From Saprospiraceae bacterium (GTDB lineage Bacteria > Bacteroidota > Bacteroidia > Chitinophagales > Saprospiraceae), in NCBI GenBank assembly GCA_028279185.1, contig JANQSS010000019.1:124001-188000 (forward strand): a stretch of DNA of 64,000 nucleotides. Direction: 5' to 3'. Below are positions 34,412 to 43,255 of the stretch, piece by piece; the first letter of the stretch is position 1; each line of letters opens with the position of its first letter. Made by a program: the position numbers and the translations under genes. Under the pieces are notes generated by a model. That model saw only the letters and a list, made by a program, of their open reading frames with translations. It was not told the DNA's origin and did not search any database.

Positions 34412-35914
34412 ATGTCGAATACGCCTTCAATTAAAGGATTAGCTGGTGAAACAGTCATATACGGCCTGAGTTCCGTTTTGGGTCGAGCAGTAAGTTTTCT
34501 ACTGTTGCCAATTTATACAGCTGTTTTATCAACAACCGACTATGGAGTCCAGTCACTGATTTATGTCTATGCGGCTGTAATATTTGTCTTTTACGTTTTG
34601 CGATTTGATACGGCATACTTCCGATTTGCCTCTGATGATAAATTTGCCGAGAAGAGTTTTCATACAGCTTTTTCAGGAGTTGCTGTATCGTCGCTTATTC
34701 TCAGCTTTATACTCTTTGCGGGGGCCCAATGGTTGGCGGAATATTTGTTCAATATACCCGAAAAATTTACATATATAATTCAGCTTCTTGCAGGAATTTT
34801 ATTTTTTGATGCTTTAGCAGAAATTCCATATGCCCGCCTTCGGCTTGAAAAAAGGGCTTTTAGGTTTGCTTCGATACGTTTAATAAATATCGGTGTGAAC
34901 GTTGGGCTAAATTGCATTTTCTTGCTGCTTATTCCATATTTAATTAAAAATGACTTCACCAACTGGAATTTTGATTGGTTCCCTGAAGAGATGGGAATTG
35001 GATTTATTTTCATTTCTAACCTCATCGCAAGCGTTACGGCTTTTCTCTTGTTATTTCCACAGTGGAAATCGATCACCTTTACTCTCGATAAAAAAGTTAT
35101 TGGACGGATGTGGAGCTACTCGGCCCCACTTGTTATCGTTGCATTAGCTGGGATTATTAATGAAATGATTGATCGTGCCATGTTGGACCGACTTCTTCCG
35201 TATGATGATGAGATGAATAAGGCAGAAGCAGGTATTTATTCTGCGGCCTATAAGTTCTCTATTTTAATTGCCTTATTTACACAAGCGTATCGTTATGCTG
35301 CAGAACCTTTTTTCTTCGCACATGCCCGAGATAAGAAATCCCCCGACATCTATGCAAGAGTTTCCGAATTTTTTGTCCTTGTTGCCTGCCTAGGGTTCTT
35401 GGCAATTATGTTCTTTTTACCAATATTGAAGAAACTCATGCGCAATACCGATTATCATGAAGGTGTAATTGTGGTGCCAATATTAATTATGGCGAATATA
35501 TTCTTGGGTATTTACTACAATTTGTCGGTGTGGTATAAGTTAACCGATAAAACAAAATTTGCCATGTATATAGCGATAGGAGGCGCAGGACTAACAATTT
35601 TATTGAACTATTTACTAATCCCACACTATGGGTATATTGGTTCGGCCTGGGCAACCTTGATTTGCTATGCATCAATGACATTTGCAAGTTTCGTTATTGG
35701 AAAAAAGCACTATCCATTAAAACACCGCATGCCGCGTTTGATTGGCTACATGGTCTCCGCCGCTTTAATTTATTATCTCGTTGAGGAGTTGGTTCAGCGA
35801 ACTATGTGGTCAAACACTGCCGTATACATTGTTTATACGTTAGTTTTGTTGGCTCTAGGCCTCCTTGTCTTTCGGCAAATGAAACGTACGGATATTGGGC
35901 CTAAAATATCTTGA
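34412..35914 (+). CDS. Polysaccharide flippase (Wzx/MOP-family)
   Basis: A 500-residue integral membrane protein with about 14 predicted helices, starting SIKGLAGETVIYGLSSVLGR and VSFLLLPIYTAVLS, the hallmark start of Bacteroidota lipopolysaccharide/oligosaccharide flippases. Later YGYIGSAWATLICYASMTFAS is also typical. It should flip lipid-linked saccharide units across the inner membrane. No glycosyltransferase genes adjoin it, so the partner pathway is elsewhere; orphan flippases of this type are frequent in this phylum. Confidence 0.92.
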   Translation: MSNTPSIKGLAGETVIYGLSSVLGRAVSFLLLPIYTAVLSTTDYGVQSLIYVYAAVIFVFYVLRFDTAYFRFASDDKFAEKSFHTAFSGVAVSSLILSFILFAGAQWLAEYLFNIPEKFTYIIQLLAGILFFDALAEIPYARLRLEKRAFRFASIRLINIGVNVGLNCIFLLLIPYLIKNDFTNWNFDWFPEEMGIGFIFISNLIASVTAFLLLFPQWKSITFTLDKKVIGRMWSYSAPLVIVALAGIINEMIDRAMLDRLLPYDDEMNKAEAGIYSAAYKFSILIALFTQAYRYAAEPFFFAHARDKKSPDIYARVSEFFVLVACLGFLAIMFFLPILKKLMRNTDYHEGVIVVPILIMANIFLGIYYNLSVWYKLTDKTKFAMYIAIGGAGLTILLNYLLIPHYGYIGSAWATLICYASMTFASFVIGKKHYPLKHRMPRLIGYMVSAALIYYLVEELVQRTMWSNTAVYIVYTLVLLALGLLVFRQMKRTDIGPKIS

Positions 35915-35975
35915 AAACGACAGAATCTGTAGGTCACACTGCATTTGCCGGAAGTTAGAAATAAAAAAGATAAGT

Positions 35976-35990
35976 TGTTGATTATCAACA
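35976..35990. promoter_or_regulatory. 15-bp inverted repeat upstream of uvrC
   Basis: TGTTGAT and ATCAACA flank one T, a perfect 7+1+7 inverted repeat about 160 nt before the uvrC start and within the only sizeable gap here (35915-36152). It could be an operator. One strand also resembles a DnaA box with one mismatch. Confidence 0.3.
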
Positions 35991-36152
35991 GGTTATAATT
36001 GCTGCAAGCCGTACTTCTCAAGATACCCGGCTTGTGTAAACGAAATGAGGTCAAAATCAGCCGAATTTGTCATTAAATTATACCATCAATAAACTTTCAA
36101 CCCGCCAGTGGAATGAACGGTACAAAAGTGTTCGTTAACCTATATTCGAGCT

Positions 36153-37964
36153 GTGACAAAAGAGGATTTTATAAAGCTAAGTGATACATTACCGCGTTAC
36201 CCGGGTGTTTACCGGTTCATCGGACCGGAGGGTGAAATCCTATATGTTGGAAAGGCAAAAAGCCTCAAGAATCGTGTCTCCAACTATTTTACGGGTGGAA
36301 AATCGAGAACGTATAAAACGAGGTCTCTTGTCAAAAACTCCGTCAGAGTTGAATATACCGTTGTGGACTCCGAGCATGACGCCCTTTTGTTAGAAAATAA
36401 TTTAATTAAAGAACACCAACCGAGGTATAACGTAAACCTACGGGACGATAAAACATATACGTATATCTGTGTGAAGAACGAGCGCTTTCCTCGTGTATTT
36501 TTCACGAGGAAATTAATTAAAGACGGATCTATTTACTATGGACCGTATACCTCTAAACATAAAGCGCGTGTTGTACTGGATTTAGTTAAAAAATTATTTC
36601 CGCTTCGTTCGTGTACGTTTAATTTATCTGAAAGTAATATTGCAAAAGGTAAATTTAAGGTATGCTTAGAGTTTCATATAGGAAACTGCTTGGGGCCATG
36701 TGAGGGTTTGGAAACTGAAAAAGACTATAACGAAAAAATAGAGCACGTAAAGGAGATGCTCAAAGGAAGACTGTCTCGCATAAAAAAAATGTTGAAAAAA
36801 AATATGGCCGAAGCCTCGGCAAGACTGGATTTTGAAAAGGCACAACGACTTAAAAATAATCTTGACGCGGTAGAAGACTATCAAAGCAGGAGCGCCGTGG
36901 TCAATCAATCAGAAGAAGACCTGGATGTATTTGCAATTTTGGATCGAGATAAATATGCCTATGTCAGTTACTTAAAAATAGTTGAGGGAAGTATCGTACA
37001 TGCTTTTTCTGTTGAACTAATAAAAAACTTAAACGATAGCATCCAGGATCTATTGACACATGCTGTTTTTCGTATAAGAGACCGATTTGGAAGCCTTGCG
37101 AAAACAGTTATCCTCCCATTTGCTATTCAGCATAATGACGAAGAACTAACACACAGTATTCCAAAACGAGGTAGTCGTTTTAAGTTATTAGAATTGGCAA
37201 AGCAAAACACTTTTTTTTACGCACAACAACAGGAACGGCAACGGCGTGAAAAATCGAATAGACAAACCCCGGCTGAGCGCATTCTTTCGACACTGAAAAA
37301 TGATCTACACATGACAGACCTGCCGTTGCATATCGAGTGTTTTGATAATTCGAATATTCAGGGAAGCCATCCCGTCGCCTCTTGCGTTGTATTCAAAAAT
37401 GCCAAACCCTCTAAAAAAGACTATAGAAGGTTCAACATTAAGACAGTAGTTGGACCTGATGATTTTGCCTCGATGACAGAAGTAGTTGGCCGACGATACA
37501 AGCGTCTTCTAGAAGAAGAACAATCGCTACCTCAATTAATCATTATAGATGGCGGCAAAGGACAATTGAGTTCGGCGATGAAAGCAATAGATGAACTTGA
37601 CTTGGGTGATCGAATAACGGTAATCGGAATCGCAAAAAAATTGGAAGAAATATTCTTTCCTGGAGACTCAGTTCCATTGTACATTAATAAAAAATCAGAG
37701 TCCCTCAAACTCATACAACAATTGCGAAACGAAGCACATCGATTTGCAATTACCTTTCATCGGGACAAACGATCCCAATCATTTACAAAATCGTCATTAA
37801 CCGAAATTCAAGGTGTCGGAAAGATAACATCAAAGAAACTATTGAAAACATTTAAGTCGGTTAAGAGACTTAAGGAAGCGAGTAAAGAACAAATTGAAGA
37901 GGTGGTTGGAAAAAAGCTAGGCGAAAAAATATATACATTCTTCCATGCTGGGGAGGAAGAATAA
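36153..37964 (+). CDS. uvrC: Excinuclease ABC subunit C
   Basis: A 603-residue UvrC, about full family length. The GIY-YIG nuclease opens it (LPRYPGVYRFIGPEGEILYV, KAKSLKNRVSNYF), then the Cys-rich block (LRSCTFNL, KFKVCLEFHIGNCLGPC), the UVR motif around residues 205-240 (EASARLDFEKAQRLKNNLDA), the RNase H-like nuclease (IECFDNSNIQGSHPVASCVV, IIIDGGKGQLSSA) and tandem helix-hairpin-helix (LTEIQGVGKITSKKLLKTF). It makes both incisions around UvrB-bound damage. The start is GTG; the family N-terminus begins directly after it. It ends convergently with the cNMP-binding gene. Confidence 0.97.
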   Translation: MTKEDFIKLSDTLPRYPGVYRFIGPEGEILYVGKAKSLKNRVSNYFTGGKSRTYKTRSLVKNSVRVEYTVVDSEHDALLLENNLIKEHQPRYNVNLRDDKTYTYICVKNERFPRVFFTRKLIKDGSIYYGPYTSKHKARVVLDLVKKLFPLRSCTFNLSESNIAKGKFKVCLEFHIGNCLGPCEGLETEKDYNEKIEHVKEMLKGRLSRIKKMLKKNMAEASARLDFEKAQRLKNNLDAVEDYQSRSAVVNQSEEDLDVFAILDRDKYAYVSYLKIVEGSIVHAFSVELIKNLNDSIQDLLTHAVFRIRDRFGSLAKTVILPFAIQHNDEELTHSIPKRGSRFKLLELAKQNTFFYAQQQERQRREKSNRQTPAERILSTLKNDLHMTDLPLHIECFDNSNIQGSHPVASCVVFKNAKPSKKDYRRFNIKTVVGPDDFASMTEVVGRRYKRLLEEEQSLPQLIIIDGGKGQLSSAMKAIDELDLGDRITVIGIAKKLEEIFFPGDSVPLYINKKSESLKLIQQLRNEAHRFAITFHRDKRSQSFTKSSLTEIQGVGKITSKKLLKTFKSVKRLKEASKEQIEEVVGKKLGEKIYTFFHAGEEE

Positions 37965-37976
37965 ACGAAAGGCAAC

Positions 37977-38411
37977 CTAGCCTCTAATATCAATAAAGGA
38001 CTCGTTTGATTTAGTGATTTTTTGAGTTAAAACTTGTAAAATTGGCGGGACAATTTCGGGAATGTCATTCATCAGCTGTAAGAAATATATCCTGTGAATG
38101 TGATATAAGATACAGTCGGTCTCGGCTGTGACATGAGCAGATCGTTTAATCGGAGCCAAGACACTTAATTCACCCACGATATCATTTTCACGCAAGGTGC
38201 AAATGTCTGCCCTATCCGTATGAACACGAACAACACCAGATTTTACGACATAGAGACCATCACCCTCCAGGCCCTGATGAATGAATCGTTCAGAAGCCGG
38301 GACTTCTTGTATGTCAATAATACTGGCTACTTCTGCAAGAATATGATCCGGGATGTTAGCAAAAAGTGCGACTTCCTTTAGTGTAAACAAAAGATCTATC
38401 GTATTTTCCAT
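37977..38411 (-). CDS. Free-standing cyclic-nucleotide-binding domain protein
   Basis: A 144-residue protein consisting only of a CAP_ED-type beta-barrel: LFANIPDHILAEVASIIDIQ, ASERFIHQGLEGDGLYVVKS, VVRVHTDRA, LRENDIVGELSVLAPIKRSA, TAETDCILYHI. The phosphate-binding cassette sequence ENDIVGELSVLAPIKRSAHV has Glu and Ser/Arg positions like CRP-type cassettes (GELSxLAPIKRSA), so ligand binding is plausible. There is no DNA-binding helix-turn-helix, so it is not a Crp regulator. It starts four nt after the NTT/HEAT gene. In many related proteins this domain is the C-terminal part of that same protein, so here it is a split piece that may still gate its partner by cyclic nucleotide. Confidence 0.88.
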   Translation of the reverse strand: MENTIDLLFTLKEVALFANIPDHILAEVASIIDIQEVPASERFIHQGLEGDGLYVVKSGVVRVHTDRADICTLRENDIVGELSVLAPIKRSAHVTAETDCILYHIHRIYFLQLMNDIPEIVPPILQVLTQKITKSNESFIDIRG

Positions 38412-38415
38412 GATA

Positions 38416-41163
38416 TTATTTTGAAAATTGAGTTATTTCATCGTTCAGAATAACGGCGTCCAACTTCTTCCATCGATCAAGTAATGTAAATGAAATAGGA
38501 ATATTATGTTGTTGAACGATACGAAGCAAATAAGCGTACAAAACATCGCTGCAATGAAGGTCCCTTTGTTCTATCTTATCGAGCATGTCTTTAAAAACTG
38601 TTTTAACATCTGACGGATAAGAAGCAGAGAAGTTTTGTTCATGCTCTAAAATTGGAATTAATGATATAGACCATTTATTTGGCAAAAGATTTTCCAACAG
38701 CTCGGTGGCGTTGGCAAGGTCAGAGGAGACTTCATATGTAACCGTTGAGCGAATGATTTTATCAATTGTGGGGCGTGGGTATATAAAGGAAAGTAGTCGC
38801 AAAATACTTGTAATTTTCACAAACTTTATTTCATTCTTTATTCCTTTGAAAATAAAATTCGATTGGTTCAGTTGCTGGGCATGAGAATCAAGGACGACAA
38901 GTTCTTTTAATTCGCGTTCTATCATTTCTGTAACGATAGTTCTATGTGCGGTTGTTGCAACGGTGTACCGCTGCATAAACAATGCACGAATAGTCTTCGA
39001 AACTTTACCATAATCTTCCGATAAAAAGAGGCTTAAAAGAAAACCAGAACTTTGGGATGGAGGAATATACCCGTATAAGTCGATGTACTTTAATTGGATT
39101 GGGCGTGGAGCGTGATGGAATTTATCGACCATGAGTTGGTGCGCAAATTCTGAATTTTGCTCTACACACGTTTTAATTTCCGATGCCAACCTCCGGTCAG
39201 CGATATGCTCGAGAACATAGGCCATTAATTCTTTGTCTGCTGTACCACCACAAGCTCGAATCGCATAGGCCCGGACGGCTTCGTTCGCATCTTGGATTAA
39301 GGTCATCAAGACCGGGTTATACTCTGCGTTGTCCGTTTTGTCAATTATTCTTGCAGCCATTATTCGGTCTTTAACATGAGGCGAGTTTACCAGATCGAGC
39401 AGTTTATGGCCGACAGCAAGGGTACCTTGAATACCGGTATATTTGATTAAAGCCCCGATGAATGCATTACGCTCATGAGGAGCCTCTTCTATAATATTGA
39501 CGATATTAGAAATTGAAGCAGCACCATGAGTGGAAGCGAATGCGTATGCCGCCTGTGTGCTTACCGCTTGACTGTCGTGATACATGAGCTCGGATAATTG
39601 CTCGGAGCCAATTTTTATTTTTTGATTTTCTATTTGCATTAGACTTTGAATTAAAATACGGTCGTCGCTACTACGCAGCAGTTGAGAAAAGTGTTGTTCT
39701 AAGTCCTCTTTTGATAACTTGTCTCGCAGGAGTGTTAATGCATACAAACGATCGACTTCATTTTGACTTGTCAGCTTAGTCGACTTAATTAGGGCAACTT
39801 CATCCGGGCTAATAGTCAACATACTCGATCCAAAAAGTCGGTCGCGGATGGAAACATGTAATTCGACTAAATATTTTTTTATACTCGCATGTGATGCAAC
39901 TACCCAGCATAAGGTGAGAAATAAAATATAAATAGTAAGGTTATTTAAACTATATATGCCAAAAAACTTCGATAATAATATTATTCCTCCTGCAAGCCCC
40001 ATGGCAAAAGGTTCAAAAAACCCTTTCGTAATTGTATGTCCACTTAAGCGCGAAGACGGTGTCATCGGTTGGAAGAGCACTAAAAATGACGGCTTTGCGA
40101 GGCTTGATCGCAGCAATCTGTCTAGAAAATAAAGTGCCGAAAATAGAAAAATATAATAATGCACATGTTCAACACCTACGATTATTCCAGCCAAACCAAT
40201 TAATGTAAATAGAATAAGCGCAACGGGTAAAATGTATAACCCGACTCGTACCCCGTAGCGATTAAAAATATGACCCGAAAAAAAGAACTTTATAATCAGG
40301 TTTAGAACTTTGGCCAATGATAAAAAGAGTCCAACAAACCATGCGATATCAACCAGGTTTGTAAATTCTACCTCCACCCGGCTCAAAAAACCATATGTTA
40401 AGGTATAGAATACAAGTGTTGATAATAAAACTAATAGGGATAACTGTTTTATATAATTGTTTCCATGAAAAAGCTTATGCCAGATACCATGATGGCCAAG
40501 TTGGATAGGCTCGTGCAAAATATGCTTTGGCGTATGGTCGTCATGTCCTTCAAGTAGATATCGGTGCCGCATATTATATAAAATGACGACGGAAACCAGA
40601 AAACATATACCGGACACAATCATCATATCCTGAACCGCGATAATTAGTACCAAAACAGAAGATAAGCTGTATCCAATGATTCCACCCACTGATTCGGCAA
40701 ATGAAAGAGGGCCGAATAAACGCTTACTTTGACGAACATTAAATACAAGTGCTGCAGCGCCCCATAAATCTAGATTAGTAAGAACAAGAATAAGATAGTA
40801 GGTTCCATACGCTAAGCCTATAAATGTCAAAGACTTGTCTGGACCTAATAAAAAGCGCATGGCGAAAGCCCAAATGACACAAAAAATCAACGAAAAAATG
40901 AACACTCTTTTTGGTGGATACATATGCTCTAGTTTATTGTAGAGCAAACTCCCTAAAACAATGAGTATGGCTGATGCAATATATAACCAAGGTAATATTT
41001 CTATACCTTGTTTTTTTATAACGATAATATTAATGGCTGCATAGGCTAATGCAATAGCCAGGCCATTAAAAAAGGCATGTATAAAAAGCAAGATAAACGG
41101 ACGCTCTTCTCCAGCATGTAGTGGAAGAACTCGATTAAAAATATTTTTTATTGAAAGTTTCAA
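38416..41163 (-). CDS. ATP/ADP-translocase-like membrane protein with HEAT repeats
   Basis: A 915-residue two-part protein. Residues about 1-430 form 10-12 membrane helices in an MFS-like NTT (nucleotide transporter) arrangement: FILLFIHAFFNGLAIALAYA, GSLLYNKLEHMYPPKRVFIF, LDLWGAAALVFNVRQSKRLF, FAESVGGIIGYSLSS, HTITKGFFEPFAMGLAGG. Residues about 440-915 are cytosolic helical HEAT-like repeats (for example SQAVSTQAAYAFASTHG, DANEAVRAYAIRACGG). Related proteins join this to a C-terminal cNMP-binding domain, here separate. Classical NTTs exchange ATP and ADP in intracellular parasites; in free-living bacteria the role of the NTT-HEAT form is unknown. It lies 17 nt after the nSTAND gene, in the CHAT operon. 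Confidence 0.85.
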   Translation of the reverse strand: MKLSIKNIFNRVLPLHAGEERPFILLFIHAFFNGLAIALAYAAINIIVIKKQGIEILPWLYIASAILIVLGSLLYNKLEHMYPPKRVFIFSLIFCVIWAFAMRFLLGPDKSLTFIGLAYGTYYLILVLTNLDLWGAAALVFNVRQSKRLFGPLSFAESVGGIIGYSLSSVLVLIIAVQDMMIVSGICFLVSVVILYNMRHRYLLEGHDDHTPKHILHEPIQLGHHGIWHKLFHGNNYIKQLSLLVLLSTLVFYTLTYGFLSRVEVEFTNLVDIAWFVGLFLSLAKVLNLIIKFFFSGHIFNRYGVRVGLYILPVALILFTLIGLAGIIVGVEHVHYYIFLFSALYFLDRLLRSSLAKPSFLVLFQPMTPSSRLSGHTITKGFFEPFAMGLAGGIILLSKFFGIYSLNNLTIYILFLTLCWVVASHASIKKYLVELHVSIRDRLFGSSMLTISPDEVALIKSTKLTSQNEVDRLYALTLLRDKLSKEDLEQHFSQLLRSSDDRILIQSLMQIENQKIKIGSEQLSELMYHDSQAVSTQAAYAFASTHGAASISNIVNIIEEAPHERNAFIGALIKYTGIQGTLAVGHKLLDLVNSPHVKDRIMAARIIDKTDNAEYNPVLMTLIQDANEAVRAYAIRACGGTADKELMAYVLEHIADRRLASEIKTCVEQNSEFAHQLMVDKFHHAPRPIQLKYIDLYGYIPPSQSSGFLLSLFLSEDYGKVSKTIRALFMQRYTVATTAHRTIVTEMIERELKELVVLDSHAQQLNQSNFIFKGIKNEIKFVKITSILRLLSFIYPRPTIDKIIRSTVTYEVSSDLANATELLENLLPNKWSISLIPILEHEQNFSASYPSDVKTVFKDMLDKIEQRDLHCSDVLYAYLLRIVQQHNIPISFTLLDRWKKLDAVILNDEITQFSK

Positions 41164-41180
41164 CGTAAAACTTTACAATT

Positions 41181-43253
41181 TTATGGAACCTTGAATTTTA
41201 TCTCGTGAATCTTTTCACTTTTTCCATTTAATATTTCAATCGTATGCTCACCACTTATTCTTAACTGACCTTTGGCATCCCAAAACAACCCTCCTTTTTC
41301 TTCCCAATTGTACCCCATCTGAATGCTATTTTGATAATACACTTTGCCTTCCGGATTTAGCCACATCATGGTTATATTATCCCCACCTCTCGGAATATGT
41401 AAATAGGTATATACATACACCGTTTCTCCTTTATTATAGGTTTGCTTTTTAGTCGTGCCATTTCGACGATCTGTTGTAAAAGCCATCACCACATTGCTTT
41501 CTGAGCGATCTTCGACTTCTTCGATGACTTTATCCTCTTTTAATGCATCAATAGAAGACACAGCCTGTGCGACGAGCATGTATAGAGAGTCCCCACTTAC
41601 TCCGGTCTGGTTGATGGTATCTAAAATTTGTTTGACAAAATTTAACTCGCTATTGAGCTTGGTGAGAGCTAGGTTGTCTGTTTTTACCTGATCGAGCAAA
41701 CGGTCGACCTCTTCCTGTTTTTCTCGTAACTGTTGATTACTGTTATTAGTCACATACCATTGGTACGCTATAATAGGCAAGAGTAGAGCAATTAGTGCCG
41801 CGACAATTCCTAGCCTACGTTTGGCTTTTTTCTCCGCCGCGAGTTTTTGTTTTGTCAGTTCGGCTTTCTTAATTTCCTGCTCAGCTTCGAACTGTTTTCG
41901 TTCTGATTCTACTCGCTCCTTTTCCTGATCGATTACATGTTGCTCACTCAATTTGATGAAATTGGATATTTCATCCGAAAGTTGAATTGAAGGCAAAAAC
42001 TCTTCAAAACTTGCTAATTGAGGTCGAGATAAAAATGTTCCGGAACTATTATATTCGTCAAAGCTATAAATCAATCGTTTTTTAATTTGATTTAATAACT
42101 TTTGTTCTTCGGATCGCCTGTCTTCAATTAATGACGCCAGACTGTCATGAGCGAGTTCGATACTATCGTTACTAATATGTAAAAGGCGAGCAGATTCGAG
42201 CCCAACACAAATGTCCTTTATTAATTTCGTGTCAATATTCGGAAAATGTGTGACCATGTCGACATCAAAATCAAAATCCGCTCCATTTCGCGTTATCGAA
42301 ATGGGAAGTTTTGTTCCTTCTTCTGTTACAAAAGTGTCCAAGACATCAGCCACATCGTTGCGTTGAATATTTGGATGAGAAGGTTTGAGTCGTTGAAAAA
42401 GTCCAAGATCCTGTTCGTCAAGAAACTTGTTCAGAACGTTGTCGATTTTGCCTAGTTCTGTGATTTCTGCGCGTGTAATTGGTAATATTGGGAATCGTTC
42501 CTTGACTTCGCGATCTCCAATTGTCCGTGCATACTCTTCTCTGTACAGGATGTCTAAATAAACCTGTAAATAAGGTAGAGCAATATCGTTATTCTCATCC
42601 GAGAGGTTGTCGACCATAAGTTGAATGGACTTATCCTCCGGAGCCTCTACTTGTATATTAAATTTGTCAAAAGAACTTGCAATAACATCTTTGATTCGGA
42701 CGGGTCCCATCGCCTCTACACGGAACCTGTGATCAAAAAGAGTTGGTATACTTTGCTCATAGGGGTACAAGCGACCGATGTACTCCTCTCGCATAATTAA
42801 TATAATTTTACACGGGAGGTTAGCATCAATTAAGGCTTTGATATTCGCCATGCATTCCAATTGCTCTTCTTTTGAACCGATAATAAATATTTCTTCAAAT
42901 TGGTCGAACAAGAGGTATACCGGACGATAATAATTTTCATTGATGGCTCGTATATTTTCAACAATATTATCGGTTTGTTCATCACCAAGAGCCACTTTCG
43001 TGGCTTTAAAAATCGAATCGTTAATATTGTTTTCACGTCGGATTAAAAAAGGATACCACTCCGTATCGTCAAAACGATTGGCCAAACCACATTGGACGAG
43101 ACTGGTTTTACCTGTGCCTGAAAGCCCATAGACGAGGACAAGATTCGTCTTGAAGACCATTTGATAAAGTGTATTTATTTCTTCATCTCGGCCGAAAAAA
43201 TGTTCCCGATCATCGCGGGTATAGGCATCTAAAAATTTAAAAGGACTTCGCAT
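41181..43253 (-). CDS. nSTAND1-type signalling NTPase with transmembrane and C-terminal beta domain
   Basis: A 690-residue NTPase. The N-terminus reads SPFKFLDAYTRDDREHFFGR, then Walker A GLSGTGKTS (Lys49) and Walker B VYLLFDQFEEIFI (Asp117, Glu120), the pattern of novel STAND (nSTAND1) ATPases that act as NTP switches in immune-like systems. Helical winged-helix-like regions run to about 430, then a coiled coil, a membrane segment (about 477-497), a second coiled coil, and a C-terminal beta-sandwich (about 575-690) with W-rich strands resembling DUF2914. This last part would face the periplasm. It follows the CHAT gene by two nt, so the protease-NTPase pair is tightly coupled. Confidence 0.88.
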   Translation of the reverse strand: MRSPFKFLDAYTRDDREHFFGRDEEINTLYQMVFKTNLVLVYGLSGTGKTSLVQCGLANRFDDTEWYPFLIRRENNINDSIFKATKVALGDEQTDNIVENIRAINENYYRPVYLLFDQFEEIFIIGSKEEQLECMANIKALIDANLPCKIILIMREEYIGRLYPYEQSIPTLFDHRFRVEAMGPVRIKDVIASSFDKFNIQVEAPEDKSIQLMVDNLSDENNDIALPYLQVYLDILYREEYARTIGDREVKERFPILPITRAEITELGKIDNVLNKFLDEQDLGLFQRLKPSHPNIQRNDVADVLDTFVTEEGTKLPISITRNGADFDFDVDMVTHFPNIDTKLIKDICVGLESARLLHISNDSIELAHDSLASLIEDRRSEEQKLLNQIKKRLIYSFDEYNSSGTFLSRPQLASFEEFLPSIQLSDEISNFIKLSEQHVIDQEKERVESERKQFEAEQEIKKAELTKQKLAAEKKAKRRLGIVAALIALLLPIIAYQWYVTNNSNQQLREKQEEVDRLLDQVKTDNLALTKLNSELNFVKQILDTINQTGVSGDSLYMLVAQAVSSIDALKEDKVIEEVEDRSESNVVMAFTTDRRNGTTKKQTYNKGETVYVYTYLHIPRGGDNITMMWLNPEGKVYYQNSIQMGYNWEEKGGLFWDAKGQLRISGEHTIEILNGKSEKIHEIKFKVP

Positions 43254-43255
43254 GA

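Noticed and set aside
35976-35990. TTATCAACA resembling a DnaA box, possible origin
   Set aside because: Only a single one-mismatch box, no cluster, no dnaA or dnaN nearby; kept only as an inverted repeat.
37977-38411. Crp-family transcription factor
   Set aside because: The cyclic-nucleotide-binding barrel is present but no helix-turn-helix follows; the protein stops after the domain.
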